35,168 nt of DNA, from positions 1-35,168 of the forward strand of contig JAGWVJ010000020.1 in assembly GCA_018970945.1 (NCBI GenBank), in the 5' to 3' direction. A program made the translations under genes and the position numbers. The notes under the pieces were generated by a model. The model saw only the letters and a program-made list of their open reading frames with translations. It did no database searches and was not told the origin of the DNA. Origin of the DNA: Cyanobacteria bacterium REEB417 (lineage in GTDB: Bacteria > Cyanobacteriota > Cyanobacteriia > PCC-6307 > Cyanobiaceae). Each line of letters starts with the position of its first letter. Positions within the stretch are counted from its first letter, which is position 1. This document shows positions 25,805 through 33,756 of this stretch, piece after piece.

Positions 25805-26731
25805 TCAGAGGCTGCTGGGAATGCGCCGGGTCAGGTTGCGCAGCTTTCGCAGGGCCTTGAGCTCCACTTGGCGTACCCGCTCGCGTGAGACATCGAGCTG
25901 CCGGCCGATCTCGGCGAGGGTGTGCCGTTCTTCGCCATCAAGCCCGAAGCGCAGCTGCAGCACCTCCCGCTCCTGATCGCTGAGGTGGCTGAGCCAACGG
26001 CCCAGTTGCTCCTGATGAATGCCCCGCTCGACCCGCTCAAGCGGCTCTTCGTCGGCATTGTCGGCGATCAGATCGCCCAGGAAGCTGCGCCCCTCGTCGC
26101 CATTGACCGGGGCATCGAGACTTGATGTGGTGAGCGACTGCCGCAGCAGGCCATCGAGCTCCTCGAGCGGCATGTCCATGGCCTCGGCAATCTCGCGGCG
26201 GCTGGGCATGGCCCCCAGCTTGTGGGCCAGGTCGAGGCTCACCTTGCGGATGGCGCTCAGCCGTTCACCCAGGTGCACCGGTAGCCGGATCGTGCGCGAC
26301 TGGCAGGCGATCGCCCGGGTCATGCTCTGGCGGATCCACCAGAAGGCATAGGTCGAGAACTTGTAGCCGCGGGTCGGGTCGAACTTTTCGACCGCCCTCT
26401 CCAGGCCGAGGGAGCCTTCCTGAATCAGATCGAGCAGTTCGAGGCCCTTGCCTTGGTACTTCTTGGCAACGCTGACCACCAGGCGCAGGTTGGCCTTCAT
26501 CATGCGCTGCTTGGAGCGGCGTCCGATGCGGATGGTCTTGCGTTCCTGGTCACTGAACGCGCGTTCGCCCCCTTCGACCAGGCGCATCATCGCCTGCACC
26601 TGGTTGCCCAGTTCGATCTCTTCGGCGGCGGTCAGCAGCGGCTCGCGACCGATGGTGGTGAGGTACCAGCTGATCGGGTCGCTGCTGCGACGGCGACTGC
26701 TGTCACTTCCCTGCAGCGTTGAGGCGGTCAT
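25805..26731 (-). CDS. RpoD-family group 2 sigma factor
   Basis: A 308-aa alternative (non-essential type) sigma-70 factor that would direct RNA polymerase to stress- or time-of-day-specific promoters. Region 1.2 (DPISWYLTTIGREPLL) is present without a region 1.1; region 2 follows (NLRLVVSVAKKYQGKGLELL, DLIQEGSLGLERAVEKFDP, KFSTYAFWWIRQSMTRAI), then region 3 (LPVHLGERLSAIRKV) and region 4 (LRFGLDGEERHTLAEIGRQL, VSRERVRQVELKALRKLRN). The start is decided by a GGAG ribosome site 5 nt before ATG 26731. A 187-nt, relatively AT-rich leader precedes it, far richer in A/T than the rest of the window. It converges with pdhA. I cannot assign it to a specific SigB-SigE class. Confidence 0.95.
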   Translation of the reverse strand: MTASTLQGSDSSRRRSSDPISWYLTTIGREPLLTAAEEIELGNQVQAMMRLVEGGERAFSDQERKTIRIGRRSKQRMMKANLRLVVSVAKKYQGKGLELLDLIQEGSLGLERAVEKFDPTRGYKFSTYAFWWIRQSMTRAIACQSRTIRLPVHLGERLSAIRKVSLDLAHKLGAMPSRREIAEAMDMPLEELDGLLRQSLTTSSLDAPVNGDEGRSFLGDLIADNADEEPLERVERGIHQEQLGRWLSHLSDQEREVLQLRFGLDGEERHTLAEIGRQLDVSRERVRQVELKALRKLRNLTRRIPSSL

Positions 26732-26818
26732 CGCCACTCCATCACGTGGGGATGACTCTCCCGTTGAAATCGCCGAATTGGGTGTGATTTCAGCAACCCT
26801 TCAGCTTTGCCTTGCAAA

Positions 26819-26833
26819 ACAACACACTGTTGT
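26819..26833. promoter_or_regulatory. perfect 15-nt inverted repeat in the sigma-factor leader
   Basis: The upstream region of the sigma gene contains ACAACA-CAC-TGTTGT, a perfect 6-nt inverted repeat with a 3-nt spacer, 88 nt before the start codon. This is a plausible operator for a dimeric repressor or activator, but no known cyanobacterial motif matches it by eye and there is no second copy in the window that I noticed. Confidence 0.25.
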
Positions 26834-26918
26834 CTGGACTGCATTGCTTGCGATGCTCAGACCTGTTGTGCTGCAAGCTTTTTGCGGTTGCTTCGATTGT
26901 CTTCAAATGCTGTTATTT

Positions 26919-28520
26919 TCATGTGTTGGCTCTATGTGTTGATTCGCTGTTTGGCCGCATCAGTGCGGTTGCCACCGCCCCTGGGCTCACCCCGCCGGAC
27001 CCCCGCTCCCGGGCGCAATGCAGCCCCGCCGCAGCGTGTTCCAGGGCAGCGGCCGCCAACCAGACCCCATCGCCGTTGTGCCCTGCGGCCAGGGCCATGG
27101 CGCCCCTGGCGGCGGCATAGCCCGCCAGCACGTCGCCCAGGCCGGCCCGGGCCGCAGCCGCAGCCGCCTCGAGCAGCTGCCAGCAGGGCCCGCTCGGGGT
27201 GGCGATCACGCTGCGGGCCCCCTTGAGCAGCACCACGGCGCCGCTGTCGGCGGCGGCGCGGCGGGCCGCGTCGAGGGCCGGTAGCTCACCGAGATCAGGC
27301 CACAGCCGCGCCAGTTCGCCGCGGTGGGGGGTGATCCAGGTGGGGCCGCGGCGCCCTTGAAGCCAGGGCACACCGATGCGGTTGAGCCCATCGGCATCGA
27401 GCACCAGCAGACCGGCAAAGGTCTGCAGCCGCTCCCAGGCCAGCCGTTCGGCCGCGGCCTGCGGGCCCGGCCGGTCGTCGGGCGCCAGAGGGCCGAGCCC
27501 GGGTCCCAGCAGCACGGCATCGCGCCGCTCGAGATCGGTCGCCTCGAGATCACCCAGCAACAGGGCTCCTTTCGCGTTGCAGGCCAGCTGCCGTTGGAGC
27601 ACCACATGGGGAAGCAGCTGCCAAAGGGCTTCGGCCAGGGGGGCTGCCACGGCGGCCAGCAGGCTGCCGGGTCCTGCCGCGCTGGCCCCCAGCAGTGCCA
27701 GATGGCCTGCGCCGCGGTAGGCCTGGCTGCCGGCGATCACCAGCAACCTGCCGCGGGCGTATTTGCCGGCAGCCGGATTGAGCCCTGGCTGCGGTGCCAG
27801 CGGTGCATCGGCCTCGGCCAGGCCCAGGGGCGTCTCGGGCTCGAGCTGCGCCAGCAGCGATGGCGTTAGCCCCAGCTCGACGCGGTGCACCCGCCCGGCG
27901 GCGGCCAGGGCAGTGTCCTGAACCAGTCCCTGTTTGATCAGGCCAATGGTGTAGGTGTCGGTGGCCTGGGCCCATGCCAGGCCCAGGGGGTGGCCGCTGC
28001 GGTCGTCCAGGCCGCTGGGCACGTCAACGGCCACCAGCGCTGCGGGCTGGAGCCGCCGGCGGGCGTTCAGCAGCGTGGCCAGCGCTGGGTCCAGGGGGCG
28101 GGTCTGGCCGATGCCGAAGAGGGCATCGATCCACAGGGCCGGATCTGACGGGTCGGGCGGCTGCTCAAGCCGCGCCATGCCCAGCCACAGTGCATGGCGC
28201 AGGTGGGTCTCGGTGAGCGGTCTGTGGCGCTCAAACGGGCTCCAGATCGCCGTGGCGATGCCCGTCAGCTGCAGTTCGCGGGCAATCACCAGGCCGTCGC
28301 CGCCGTTGTGTCCAGGACCCACGAGCACCAGGGCGCCGTGACGAGCCAGGTGGTCGCCCCAATCGGCCTGGATCGCCCTGACAACAGCCAGGGCGGCCTT
28401 CTCCATGAGCGCCTCCACCGGCAACCCGCTGCTGAACAGCTGTTGTTCGAGCGCGGCCATCTGCGTGCCCGTGACCAGCAGATGGTCGCTGTCGCGCTCG
28501 GGCCAGCTGGGTGTTTCCAA
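26919..28520 (-). CDS. nnr: bifunctional NAD(P)H-hydrate repair enzyme (epimerase / ADP-dependent dehydratase)
   Basis: The 533-aa fusion repairs damaged NAD(P)H hydrates. Residues 1 to about 215 form the YjeF_N epimerase (VLVGPGHNGGDGLVIARELQ and VDVPSGLDDRSG). Residues from about 240 form the ribokinase-like dehydratase: GRLLVIAGSQAYRGAGHLAL, DAVLLGPGLGPL, LVLDADGLNRIG, WITPHRGELARLWPDL and VLLKGARSVIATPSG. The dehydratase motif normally reads GGTGDVLAG; here it is RAGLGDVLAG (Asp463 kept), so the Thr is Leu. The start codon is TTG 28520; ATG 28460 is possible but would cut into the family N-terminus. It sits 181 nt upstream of the sigma gene on the same strand. Confidence 0.93.
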   Translation of the reverse strand: METPSWPERDSDHLLVTGTQMAALEQQLFSSGLPVEALMEKAALAVVRAIQADWGDHLARHGALVLVGPGHNGGDGLVIARELQLTGIATAIWSPFERHRPLTETHLRHALWLGMARLEQPPDPSDPALWIDALFGIGQTRPLDPALATLLNARRRLQPAALVAVDVPSGLDDRSGHPLGLAWAQATDTYTIGLIKQGLVQDTALAAAGRVHRVELGLTPSLLAQLEPETPLGLAEADAPLAPQPGLNPAAGKYARGRLLVIAGSQAYRGAGHLALLGASAAGPGSLLAAVAAPLAEALWQLLPHVVLQRQLACNAKGALLLGDLEATDLERRDAVLLGPGLGPLAPDDRPGPQAAAERLAWERLQTFAGLLVLDADGLNRIGVPWLQGRRGPTWITPHRGELARLWPDLGELPALDAARRAAADSGAVVLLKGARSVIATPSGPCWQLLEAAAAAARAGLGDVLAGYAAARGAMALAAGHNGDGVWLAAAALEHAAAGLHCARERGSGGVSPGAVATALMRPNSESTHRANT

Positions 28521-28613
28521 GGCAGGGGCGCTCGCTCGGTTTCATGATGGAAGCAACGGCCCTGTTGCGCCGCCCCTGTCGCCTTGGCCTTGCCGTCTGC
28601 TGCTCCTTCCCAT

Positions 28614-28658
28614 GCCGGTGCCACCGAGGCCGGTGCCACCCAGGCCGGTACCCATGTG
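28614..28658 (+). repeat. three-copy 15-bp tandem repeat at the mnmA start
   Basis: Two exact-but-one copies of a GCCGGTGCCACC(G/C)AG unit and a third diverged copy (GCCGGTACCCATGTG) lie in tandem and in frame with mnmA, encoding [15 protein letters not shown]. The third unit contains the GTG start candidate. The unit length is a multiple of three, so copy-number change would not shift the frame. Confidence 0.7.
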
Positions 28659-29792
28659 CTCGAGCAGCTGCGCAGCTGGCCCGGTGAGCACCGGGTGGCG
28701 GTCGGACTCTCAGGGGGGGTCGACAGCTCGCTCACCGCAGCGTTATTGGTCGAGGCCGGCTGGCAGGTCGAAGGCCTCACCCTCTGGCTGATGAGCGGCA
28801 AAGGGGCCTGCTGCGCCGAAGGACTGGTCGATGCGGCCGGCATCTGCGAGCAGCTCGGTGTGCCGCACCACGTCGTCGACTTCCGCGAGCACTTCAAACA
28901 GCAGATTGTCGATTTTCTGGTGCAGGGCTATGGCGATGGCATCACCCCGCTGCCGTGCTCGCGCTGCAACCGCGAGGTCAAATTTGGCCCGATGCTCCGC
29001 TGGGCCGAGAAGGAGCGCGGCATTGCCCGGATCGCCACAGGCCATTACGCCCGGGTGCGCCGCGGCGAACACAGCAGCAACGGCCGCCATCAGTTGCTGC
29101 GCGGGCTCGATGCCCACAAGGACCAGAGTTATTTCCTCTACGACCTGCCGCAGCAGGTGCTGGGGCGGTTGGTGTTTCCCCTGGGGGAGATGACCAAGCC
29201 CGACACCCGCGCCGAGGCGGCGCGCCACGGCCTGCGCACCGCCCAAAAGCCCGAAAGCCAGGACCTCTGCCTCGCTGATCACCACGGTTCGATGAAGGCA
29301 TTTCTTGATGCCTACCTGCCGCCCCGTGCCGGCGAGATCGTGCTCACCGACGGCACCGTGGTGGGCAGCCACGACGGCATTGAGCACTTCACCATCGGCC
29401 AGCGCAAGGGGCTCGGCGTGGCGTGGAGCGAGCCGTTGCATGTGGTGCGGCTCGATGCGGCGATGAACCGGGTGGTGGTGGCGCCCCGTGCCGAGGCCGC
29501 CCGCGCCGCGGCGGTGGTCGGCGCGGTCAACTGGGTCTCGATCGCACCGTCCAGCGAGGCCTTCGAGGTGGACGTGCAGGTTCGCTACCGAAGCGCTCCG
29601 GTCAAAGCCCTGCTCAGCCCCCTGCCGGCCACCGATGCCGATGCCGCCGCCGGGCGGCCCCATCGCTGCCGGTTGCAGTTCGCCGAAGAACAGTTTTCGA
29701 TCACCCCGGGGCAGGCGGCTGTGTTCTACGCGGGTGAGTTGGTGTTGGGCGGCGGCTTGATCCAGCCGGATCCGCAGTCAGATCACCAGTAG
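28656..29792 (+). CDS. mnmA: tRNA-specific 2-thiouridylase MnmA
   Basis: MnmA uses ATP and a persulfide to thiolate U34 of tRNA-Lys, -Glu and -Gln. The 378-aa protein has the PP-loop [17 protein letters not shown] (SGGVDSS at 19-25), [45 protein letters not shown] with the second catalytic Cys, and [12 protein letters not shown] 28656 was chosen because [16 protein letters not shown] fits family N-termini. The frame is open from TTG 28584, and the extra 24 residues consist largely of a 15-bp tandem repeat, so either start could be right. Its 3' end overlaps the convergent ferredoxin gene by 10 nt. Confidence 0.95.
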   Translation: MLEQLRSWPGEHRVAVGLSGGVDSSLTAALLVEAGWQVEGLTLWLMSGKGACCAEGLVDAAGICEQLGVPHHVVDFREHFKQQIVDFLVQGYGDGITPLPCSRCNREVKFGPMLRWAEKERGIARIATGHYARVRRGEHSSNGRHQLLRGLDAHKDQSYFLYDLPQQVLGRLVFPLGEMTKPDTRAEAARHGLRTAQKPESQDLCLADHHGSMKAFLDAYLPPRAGEIVLTDGTVVGSHDGIEHFTIGQRKGLGVAWSEPLHVVRLDAAMNRVVVAPRAEAARAAAVVGAVNWVSIAPSSEAFEVDVQVRYRSAPVKALLSPLPATDADAAAGRPHRCRLQFAEEQFSITPGQAAVFYAGELVLGGGLIQPDPQSDHQ

Positions 29793-30022
29793 GGGTCGCT
29801 CGCGAGCTCGACGTTCAGGGCGCCGCTGCGGCTGGCGGGCACGGTGGCGATGCAGGCGCGCACGGTGGTGCCGTTGACGTCGATCTCGCAGGCGCCGCAG
29901 CTGCCGCCCAGGCAGCCTGTGGGAATGGTGACGCCGGCTGCCCGGGCTGCTGCCAGCCAGGCCGTGCCGCAGGTGACCTGGGTGTTGAGGCCATCGGGCC
30001 AGTGGATCTGCACCTGCTTCAT
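29783..30022 (-). CDS. small 2Fe-2S ferredoxin-like protein coupled to cobQ
   Basis: A 79-aa plant-type ferredoxin domain with the cluster cysteines Cys37, Cys42, Cys45 ([14 protein letters not shown]) and Cys57 (VRACIAT), spacing CX4CX2C then X11C. An extra Cys18 is present. It is shorter than photosynthetic PetF (about 97 aa) and lacks its long C-terminal part; the X11 spacing to the last Cys is much shorter than the roughly X29 of PetF, so it belongs to a compact 2Fe-2S subtype. Its ATG overlaps the cobQ stop (ATGA), so it is translated with cobQ. An electron-donor role to a cobalt reductase in B12 synthesis is attractive but inference. Confidence 0.9.
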   Translation of the reverse strand: MKQVQIHWPDGLNTQVTCGTAWLAAARAAGVTIPTGCLGGSCGACEIDVNGTTVRACIATVPASRSGALNVELASDPYW

Positions 30023-31518
30023 GGGGCGCGCAACAACGGCTCCAGGTTGACGTGCTGCTCAAAGGCATCGGCGAGCCGATCGAGCAGGTCCTCCCGCTGA
30101 CGACTGTGGTGGGGTTGGCGTTCGCTCAGCGATGGCAACCCTTTGGCCGCTCGCAGCCTGTTGAGCCAGCGCCGCCGCCAGGGGCCGCTGTCGAATACCC
30201 CGTGCAAATAGGTGCCCGCCACCGTACCTGCCATTGCGCTCGAGACCCAGCCAAGCCCCTCGTCCTGGCAGAGGGGTTGGCAGGGACTCAGCGGTGTGGT
30301 GGCTCCGCGGTGCAGCTCAAACCCCTCGATCGGCACCTCGCCAGGCCAGAGGGCGAGGCTGTGGCGTTGGCGCAGAGCCTTGCTGCCGCCGAACACCGTG
30401 CGCAACGGCAGCAGATCCAGGCCCTGGGCGCTTGTCCCGCGGCCGCCCTCGAGACCCTGGGGATCCCTGAGTTCGCGGCCCAGCAGCTGCAGACCACCGC
30501 AGATGCCGAACACGTGGCTTCCAGCGGTGCTCGCTGAGTAACGCCGGATCTCTTCGCCCAAGCCGCTGCGTTGGAGGGCCTCCAGATCGCGGAGGGTCTG
30601 TTTGCTGCCGGGCACCACGACCGCGTCTGGCTGGCCCAGCGCTTCGCCCGGGGCCACCCAGCGCAGCCGGACCGTGGGTTCGGCCTCGAGCGGGTCGAGA
30701 TCGGAGAAGTTGCTGAGCGAGGGCAAACGCAGCACGGCAATCGTGATCTCGGCGCCCTGTTTGCGGCCACGCCGCTCCAGCAGATCGAGTGAGTCTTCGG
30801 GGGGGAACAGCTCATTGAGCCAGGGCATGACCCCCAGCACCGGCACGCCGGTCTGGGCCTCGAGCCAGCGGCGGCCATCGTCAAACAGCGCACGCCTGCC
30901 GCGAAAGCGATTGATCAGCAGTCCACTGACCAAGGGCCGCTCGACGGGGCGTAGCAGGGTCAGGGTGCCGACGATCTGGGCAAACACGCCGCCCCGCTCG
31001 ATGTCAGCCACCAGGATGCAGCGGGCGCGCAGGTACTGGGCCAACCGCAGGTTGGTCAGATCACGCCGTTGCAGGTTCACCTCGACAGGGCTGCCGGCTC
31101 CTTCGAGCACGAGCCGCCCAGTGGGGTGGGCGGCCTGCAGCTCGGCCAGGCCAGCGCGAATCGCGGCCCAACCGGGGCGAAACCAGTCGCGGTAGTAGTG
31201 CTCGGCGCGGGCACTGCCGACCGACTGGCCGAGGTGAATCACCTCGCTGGTGCTGTCGCCCTGCGGTTTGAGCAGCACCGGGTTCATGGCGCAGCGGGGT
31301 TCCTGGCCAGCCGCCCAGGCCTGCAGCGCCTGGGAGTAAGCCATTTCGCCGCCGGCTTGATCCACCCAGGCGTTGTTGCTCATGTTCTGCCCTTTGAAGG
31401 GCAAAGGCGTCTCGCCACGCCGCCGCAGCACCCGGCACAAGGCCGCCGTCATCAACGACTTGCCCGCACCGCTGCTGGTGCCCAGCACCATCAAGGGGAT
31501 GGGATGTCTTGTCGTCAC
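30019..31518 (-). CDS. cobQ: cobyric acid synthase CobQ
   Basis: CobQ amidates four carboxyl groups of adenosylcobyrinic acid a,c-diamide. The 499-aa protein has the N-terminal synthetase domain with P-loop GTSSGAGKS (13-21) and [20 protein letters not shown], and the glutaminase domain with nucleophile Cys340 in [13 protein letters not shown] and His439 in [12 protein letters not shown]. The start codon is GTG 31518, giving [17 protein letters not shown], typical of the family. This GTG lies in a 4-nt overlap (GTGA) with the stop of the Doc-like toxin upstream, and the stop overlaps the ferredoxin start. No cobalamin riboswitch is evident. Confidence 0.96.
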   Translation of the reverse strand: MTTRHPIPLMVLGTSSGAGKSLMTAALCRVLRRRGETPLPFKGQNMSNNAWVDQAGGEMAYSQALQAWAAGQEPRCAMNPVLLKPQGDSTSEVIHLGQSVGSARAEHYYRDWFRPGWAAIRAGLAELQAAHPTGRLVLEGAGSPVEVNLQRRDLTNLRLAQYLRARCILVADIERGGVFAQIVGTLTLLRPVERPLVSGLLINRFRGRRALFDDGRRWLEAQTGVPVLGVMPWLNELFPPEDSLDLLERRGRKQGAEITIAVLRLPSLSNFSDLDPLEAEPTVRLRWVAPGEALGQPDAVVVPGSKQTLRDLEALQRSGLGEEIRRYSASTAGSHVFGICGGLQLLGRELRDPQGLEGGRGTSAQGLDLLPLRTVFGGSKALRQRHSLALWPGEVPIEGFELHRGATTPLSPCQPLCQDEGLGWVSSAMAGTVAGTYLHGVFDSGPWRRRWLNRLRAAKGLPSLSERQPHHSRQREDLLDRLADAFEQHVNLEPLLRAP

Positions 31519-31916
31519 GTGGGGGGGCTGCTTTGAGCGCCGAACCAGGTCGCAAGCTCAGCCCATGGCAACTCACCTGCGGCCAGTCGCCGAATGTTCA
31601 GCACAACGCTTTCGTTGAAAGCCTCGAAGCTGAACCCATTGAGGCCCCAACAGACCACGGCAACGAGACATCCACTGGGCATGTTGCCATCGGCAAGAGG
31701 ATGGGCCACAACAATGGCTTCGGCAAAGGCGGCTGCCAGCTCGGGGATGGTGTGCAGTTCGCCATGCCCCCAGCGTTGCCTTGGGCGTGCCAGGGCTGCC
31801 TCAAGGGTCGTTGCATGACGAACGCCCTGCAGACCACCATGCTCAAGAATTTGCTGGTGATGGATGGCACGAATGGCTACTGGTGGGACCCAGCGTGGCT
31901 CATCGCCAGGCGTCAC
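31515..31916 (-). CDS. Doc/Fic-family toxin-like protein with degenerate catalytic motif
   Basis: A 133-aa protein of the death-on-curing (Doc) type: [56 protein letters not shown] and [10 protein letters not shown] match family landmarks in order. Doc kinases and Fic AMPylases need a motif of the type HPFxDGNKRT; here residues 72-81 read [10 protein letters not shown]. His72, Asp76, Gly77 and Asn78 are kept, but the Lys, Arg and Thr are Met, Pro and Ser. Activity is therefore doubtful, or changed. It starts with GTG overlapping the antitoxin stop (GTGA) and ends overlapping the cobQ start (GTGA). The reading frame is intact with no frameshift. Confidence 0.85.
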   Translation of the reverse strand: MTPGDEPRWVPPVAIRAIHHQQILEHGGLQGVRHATTLEAALARPRQRWGHGELHTIPELAAAFAEAIVVAHPLADGNMPSGCLVAVVCWGLNGFSFEAFNESVVLNIRRLAAGELPWAELATWFGAQSSPPT

Positions 31917-32167
31917 TGGGCCAACTCACGCGGGGCTGGTCGGTAGACCTTGGCTGCTTCCGAGGCCAGTGCTATGGCCTGTTGAACCGTTGGGTCAAAG
32001 GGAATGAGCACAATGCCTGCTTCAGGCTCAATCGCCTCGATACGGTCGCCGGGCTCCAGATGAAACCGCCGTGCGAGCTGCTTGGGGATGGTGGCACTGA
32101 CTGACCAACCAGCCTGACTGAGGATGCCCTCTGCCGCCATGGCCATCACAGCAAGTGGGACGTTCAT
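31913..32167 (-). CDS. AbrB/MazE-type antitoxin
   Basis: An 84-aa protein with an AbrB/SpoVT swapped-hairpin DNA-binding domain (GWSVSATIPKQLARRFHLEP, GDRIEAIEPEAGIVLIPFDP) and a C-terminal helix that would wrap the toxin (PTVQQAIALASEAAKVYRPA). This layout matches the antitoxins usually paired with chromosomal Doc toxins. A GGAG ribosome site 4 nt before ATG 32167 supports the start. It overlaps the toxin start by 4 nt and lies 15 nt downstream of the winged-helix-like gene. Such proteins commonly repress their own operon, which here would include cobQ. Confidence 0.85.
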   Translation of the reverse strand: MNVPLAVMAMAAEGILSQAGWSVSATIPKQLARRFHLEPGDRIEAIEPEAGIVLIPFDPTVQQAIALASEAAKVYRPAPRELAQ

Positions 32168-32182
32168 GCTGCTCCGCGCTGC

Positions 32183-32635
32183 TCACAGCCGGGGCCTGCG
32201 CCGCCCCGCCCAGTGGCGCAGGCGCTGCCATGGCGTGGCCGCCGGAATATCAAGGGTCCAGATCGCCAGCACCTCGCGGCCCAGGGGGGTGAGCCGCACC
32301 CGCTCGGTGAGGCCCTGGCCGTCGACCTCGCGCCGCAGCACCCCCAGCTGAATCAGCCAGATGAAGTGGTCTTCGCAGCGGCGGGACCCCAGGCGCCTGC
32401 GGCACAGGTGGGGCCAGTCGCTACGGGCGCTCAGCTGCTGGCTGCTGAGGGCTCCCCGCTCAAGCTCCAGATAAAACGCCAGTCGAAAAGGCAGGCAGCG
32501 CAGGGCCCTGCGGGCTCGATGCAGCGCGTCCCGATCGGTGTAGGCGTTTGGCAGAGTGGTAATGGGGACTGGTGTGCCGTGACGATCAGTCTGCCGGGCG
32601 GCCGTGGCAGCCGGCCCCGGGCCACACCGGCTCAA
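32183..32635 (-). CDS. small winged-helix-like protein, resembles the Npun_F0494 family
   Basis: A 150-aa frame whose core (from about residue 35) reads ALHRARRALRCLPFRLAFYL, then FIWLIQLGVLRREVDGQG and ERVRLTPLGREVLA, a pattern of helices and a wing similar to the cyanobacterial Npun_F0494 family as I remember it; function unknown. The start is unsettled: there is no ATG in frame, and the only common start is TTG 32635, which overlaps the Kelch-gene stop (TTGA). The first 30 residues look non-conserved, so a rarer start (ATT near PITTLPN) may be used. It is followed after 15 nt by the antitoxin gene. Confidence 0.7.
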   Translation of the reverse strand: MSRCGPGPAATAARQTDRHGTPVPITTLPNAYTDRDALHRARRALRCLPFRLAFYLELERGALSSQQLSARSDWPHLCRRRLGSRRCEDHFIWLIQLGVLRREVDGQGLTERVRLTPLGREVLAIWTLDIPAATPWQRLRHWAGRRRPRL

Positions 32636-33756
32636 CCCTGCACTGTGAAAAGGCCCGTGCTCAAGGGGGCACGGTCATGGGGCGTGAAGAGTTCGGCGCT
32701 GGCCAGTGCAGCGGTGGCATCGGCTCCACCGGCGATCAGCACACGGCCATCGGGCAGCAGCGTTTCGGTGTGGCGCCAGCGGGCTGTCGTCATCGACGGA
32801 GTCGCGGTCGTGGTCCCCCTGGCGATGGTGTACAGCTCGGCCGACGCGAGCGGCACCTGGCCGTCATATCCCCCGGTGATCAGGATCCTGCCATTGCCAA
32901 GATCGGTCGCTGTGTGACGTCCGCGAGCGCCCTGCATCGGTCCTGAGGCGACAAAGCTGCCGCCGGGTGCACTGCTTCCCTGGCCCTGGGGTCGGTAGAT
33001 CTCGGTTGAGACCAGTGCACCGCCGTCGGCGCGTTCGTACCCCCCGGCCACCAGCACCCCGCCATCGTTCATGAGGGTCGCCGAGGGGTATCGCCTGGGG
33101 GTCGACATTGAATCTGCGGGCATGAATGTGCCTTCTCGAGAGTTATAGAGTTCCGGCGCATTGACGGCAGTTCCGTTATAACCTCCGACAACCAGGACGT
33201 TGCCATCATTGAGCAGGGTGGCAATGTGATTGCGGCGTGCCGTGGTCATCGAACCGGTCGCCACGAAGGTGCCGGTTGAGGGTTGGTATACCTCGGCACT
33301 CGTGAGTGGTTGGCCATGGCTTGTGCCCTCGTAGCCCCCGGCAACAAGCACACGGCCATCGCTCAGAAGGGTCACCGTGGGATTGAGCCGTGCCGTCAGC
33401 ATGGAGCCGGTGTCCGTGAAGGTTCCCGTGATCGGGTCATAGATTTCAACGGAGGCCATCGCGATTCCGCTGGCGTCCTGTCCACCGACCATCAGGACGC
33501 GCCCGTCCTTGAGCGGGGTCGCAGCGGCAGCAACCCTGCCGTAGCCCATGGTGTCGGTAGGTGAGAACCTGCCGATGATGGGGTCATAGATCTCGGCCGA
33601 GGCCAGGGTTGCCAGGGTCTGGTCATAACCGCCCGCAATCAGGACCTTGCCGTTGGCCAGTGCCGTGGCTGTATGGAGCGCACGGGCTGTGTTCATGGCG
33701 TCGGTGAGCTGGAACGTGCCCGTTTGTGCCAGCTTCCGCCCACTCCGTCGTGCCAT
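32632..33756 (-). CDS. seven-repeat Kelch beta-propeller protein
   Basis: A 374-aa protein made almost entirely of seven repeats of about 46-57 residues. Each follows the plan M-x-x-A/P-R, H-x-A-T-L, D/N-G-x-V-L-I/V-x-G-G, then A-S-A-E-x-Y-x-P. Examples are ALANGKVLIAGGYD, LKDGRVLMVGGQD, LSDGRVLVAGGYEG and LPDGRVLIAGGADA. This predicts one closed seven-blade propeller with no additional domain. No signal peptide or membrane anchor is visible, so a secreted role would need another route. ATG 33756 was chosen; GTG 33804 is an alternative. The base composition is less GC-rich than its neighbours, with AT-rich patches, which hints at acquisition. Function unknown; Kelch propellers usually bind proteins or sugars. 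Confidence 0.88.
   Translation of the reverse strand: MARRSGRKLAQTGTFQLTDAMNTARALHTATALANGKVLIAGGYDQTLATLASAEIYDPIIGRFSPTDTMGYGRVAAAATPLKDGRVLMVGGQDASGIAMASVEIYDPITGTFTDTGSMLTARLNPTVTLLSDGRVLVAGGYEGTSHGQPLTSAEVYQPSTGTFVATGSMTTARRNHIATLLNDGNVLVVGGYNGTAVNAPELYNSREGTFMPADSMSTPRRYPSATLMNDGGVLVAGGYERADGGALVSTEIYRPQGQGSSAPGGSFVASGPMQGARGRHTATDLGNGRILITGGYDGQVPLASAELYTIARGTTTATPSMTTARWRHTETLLPDGRVLIAGGADATAALASAELFTPHDRAPLSTGLFTVQG

Noticed and set aside
3116-26314. Several GCGATCGC octamers (HIP1 motif), for example at 3116, 16899, 16980 and 26307
   Set aside because: Only a few copies are seen in 35 kb of GC-rich DNA, close to chance by a rough estimate, so not treated as a repeat family.
26812-27120. 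102-codon plus-strand frame with cysteines and a hydrophobic start
   Set aside because: Mostly antisense to nnr and the sigma leader; the second half is low-complexity Ala/Pro.
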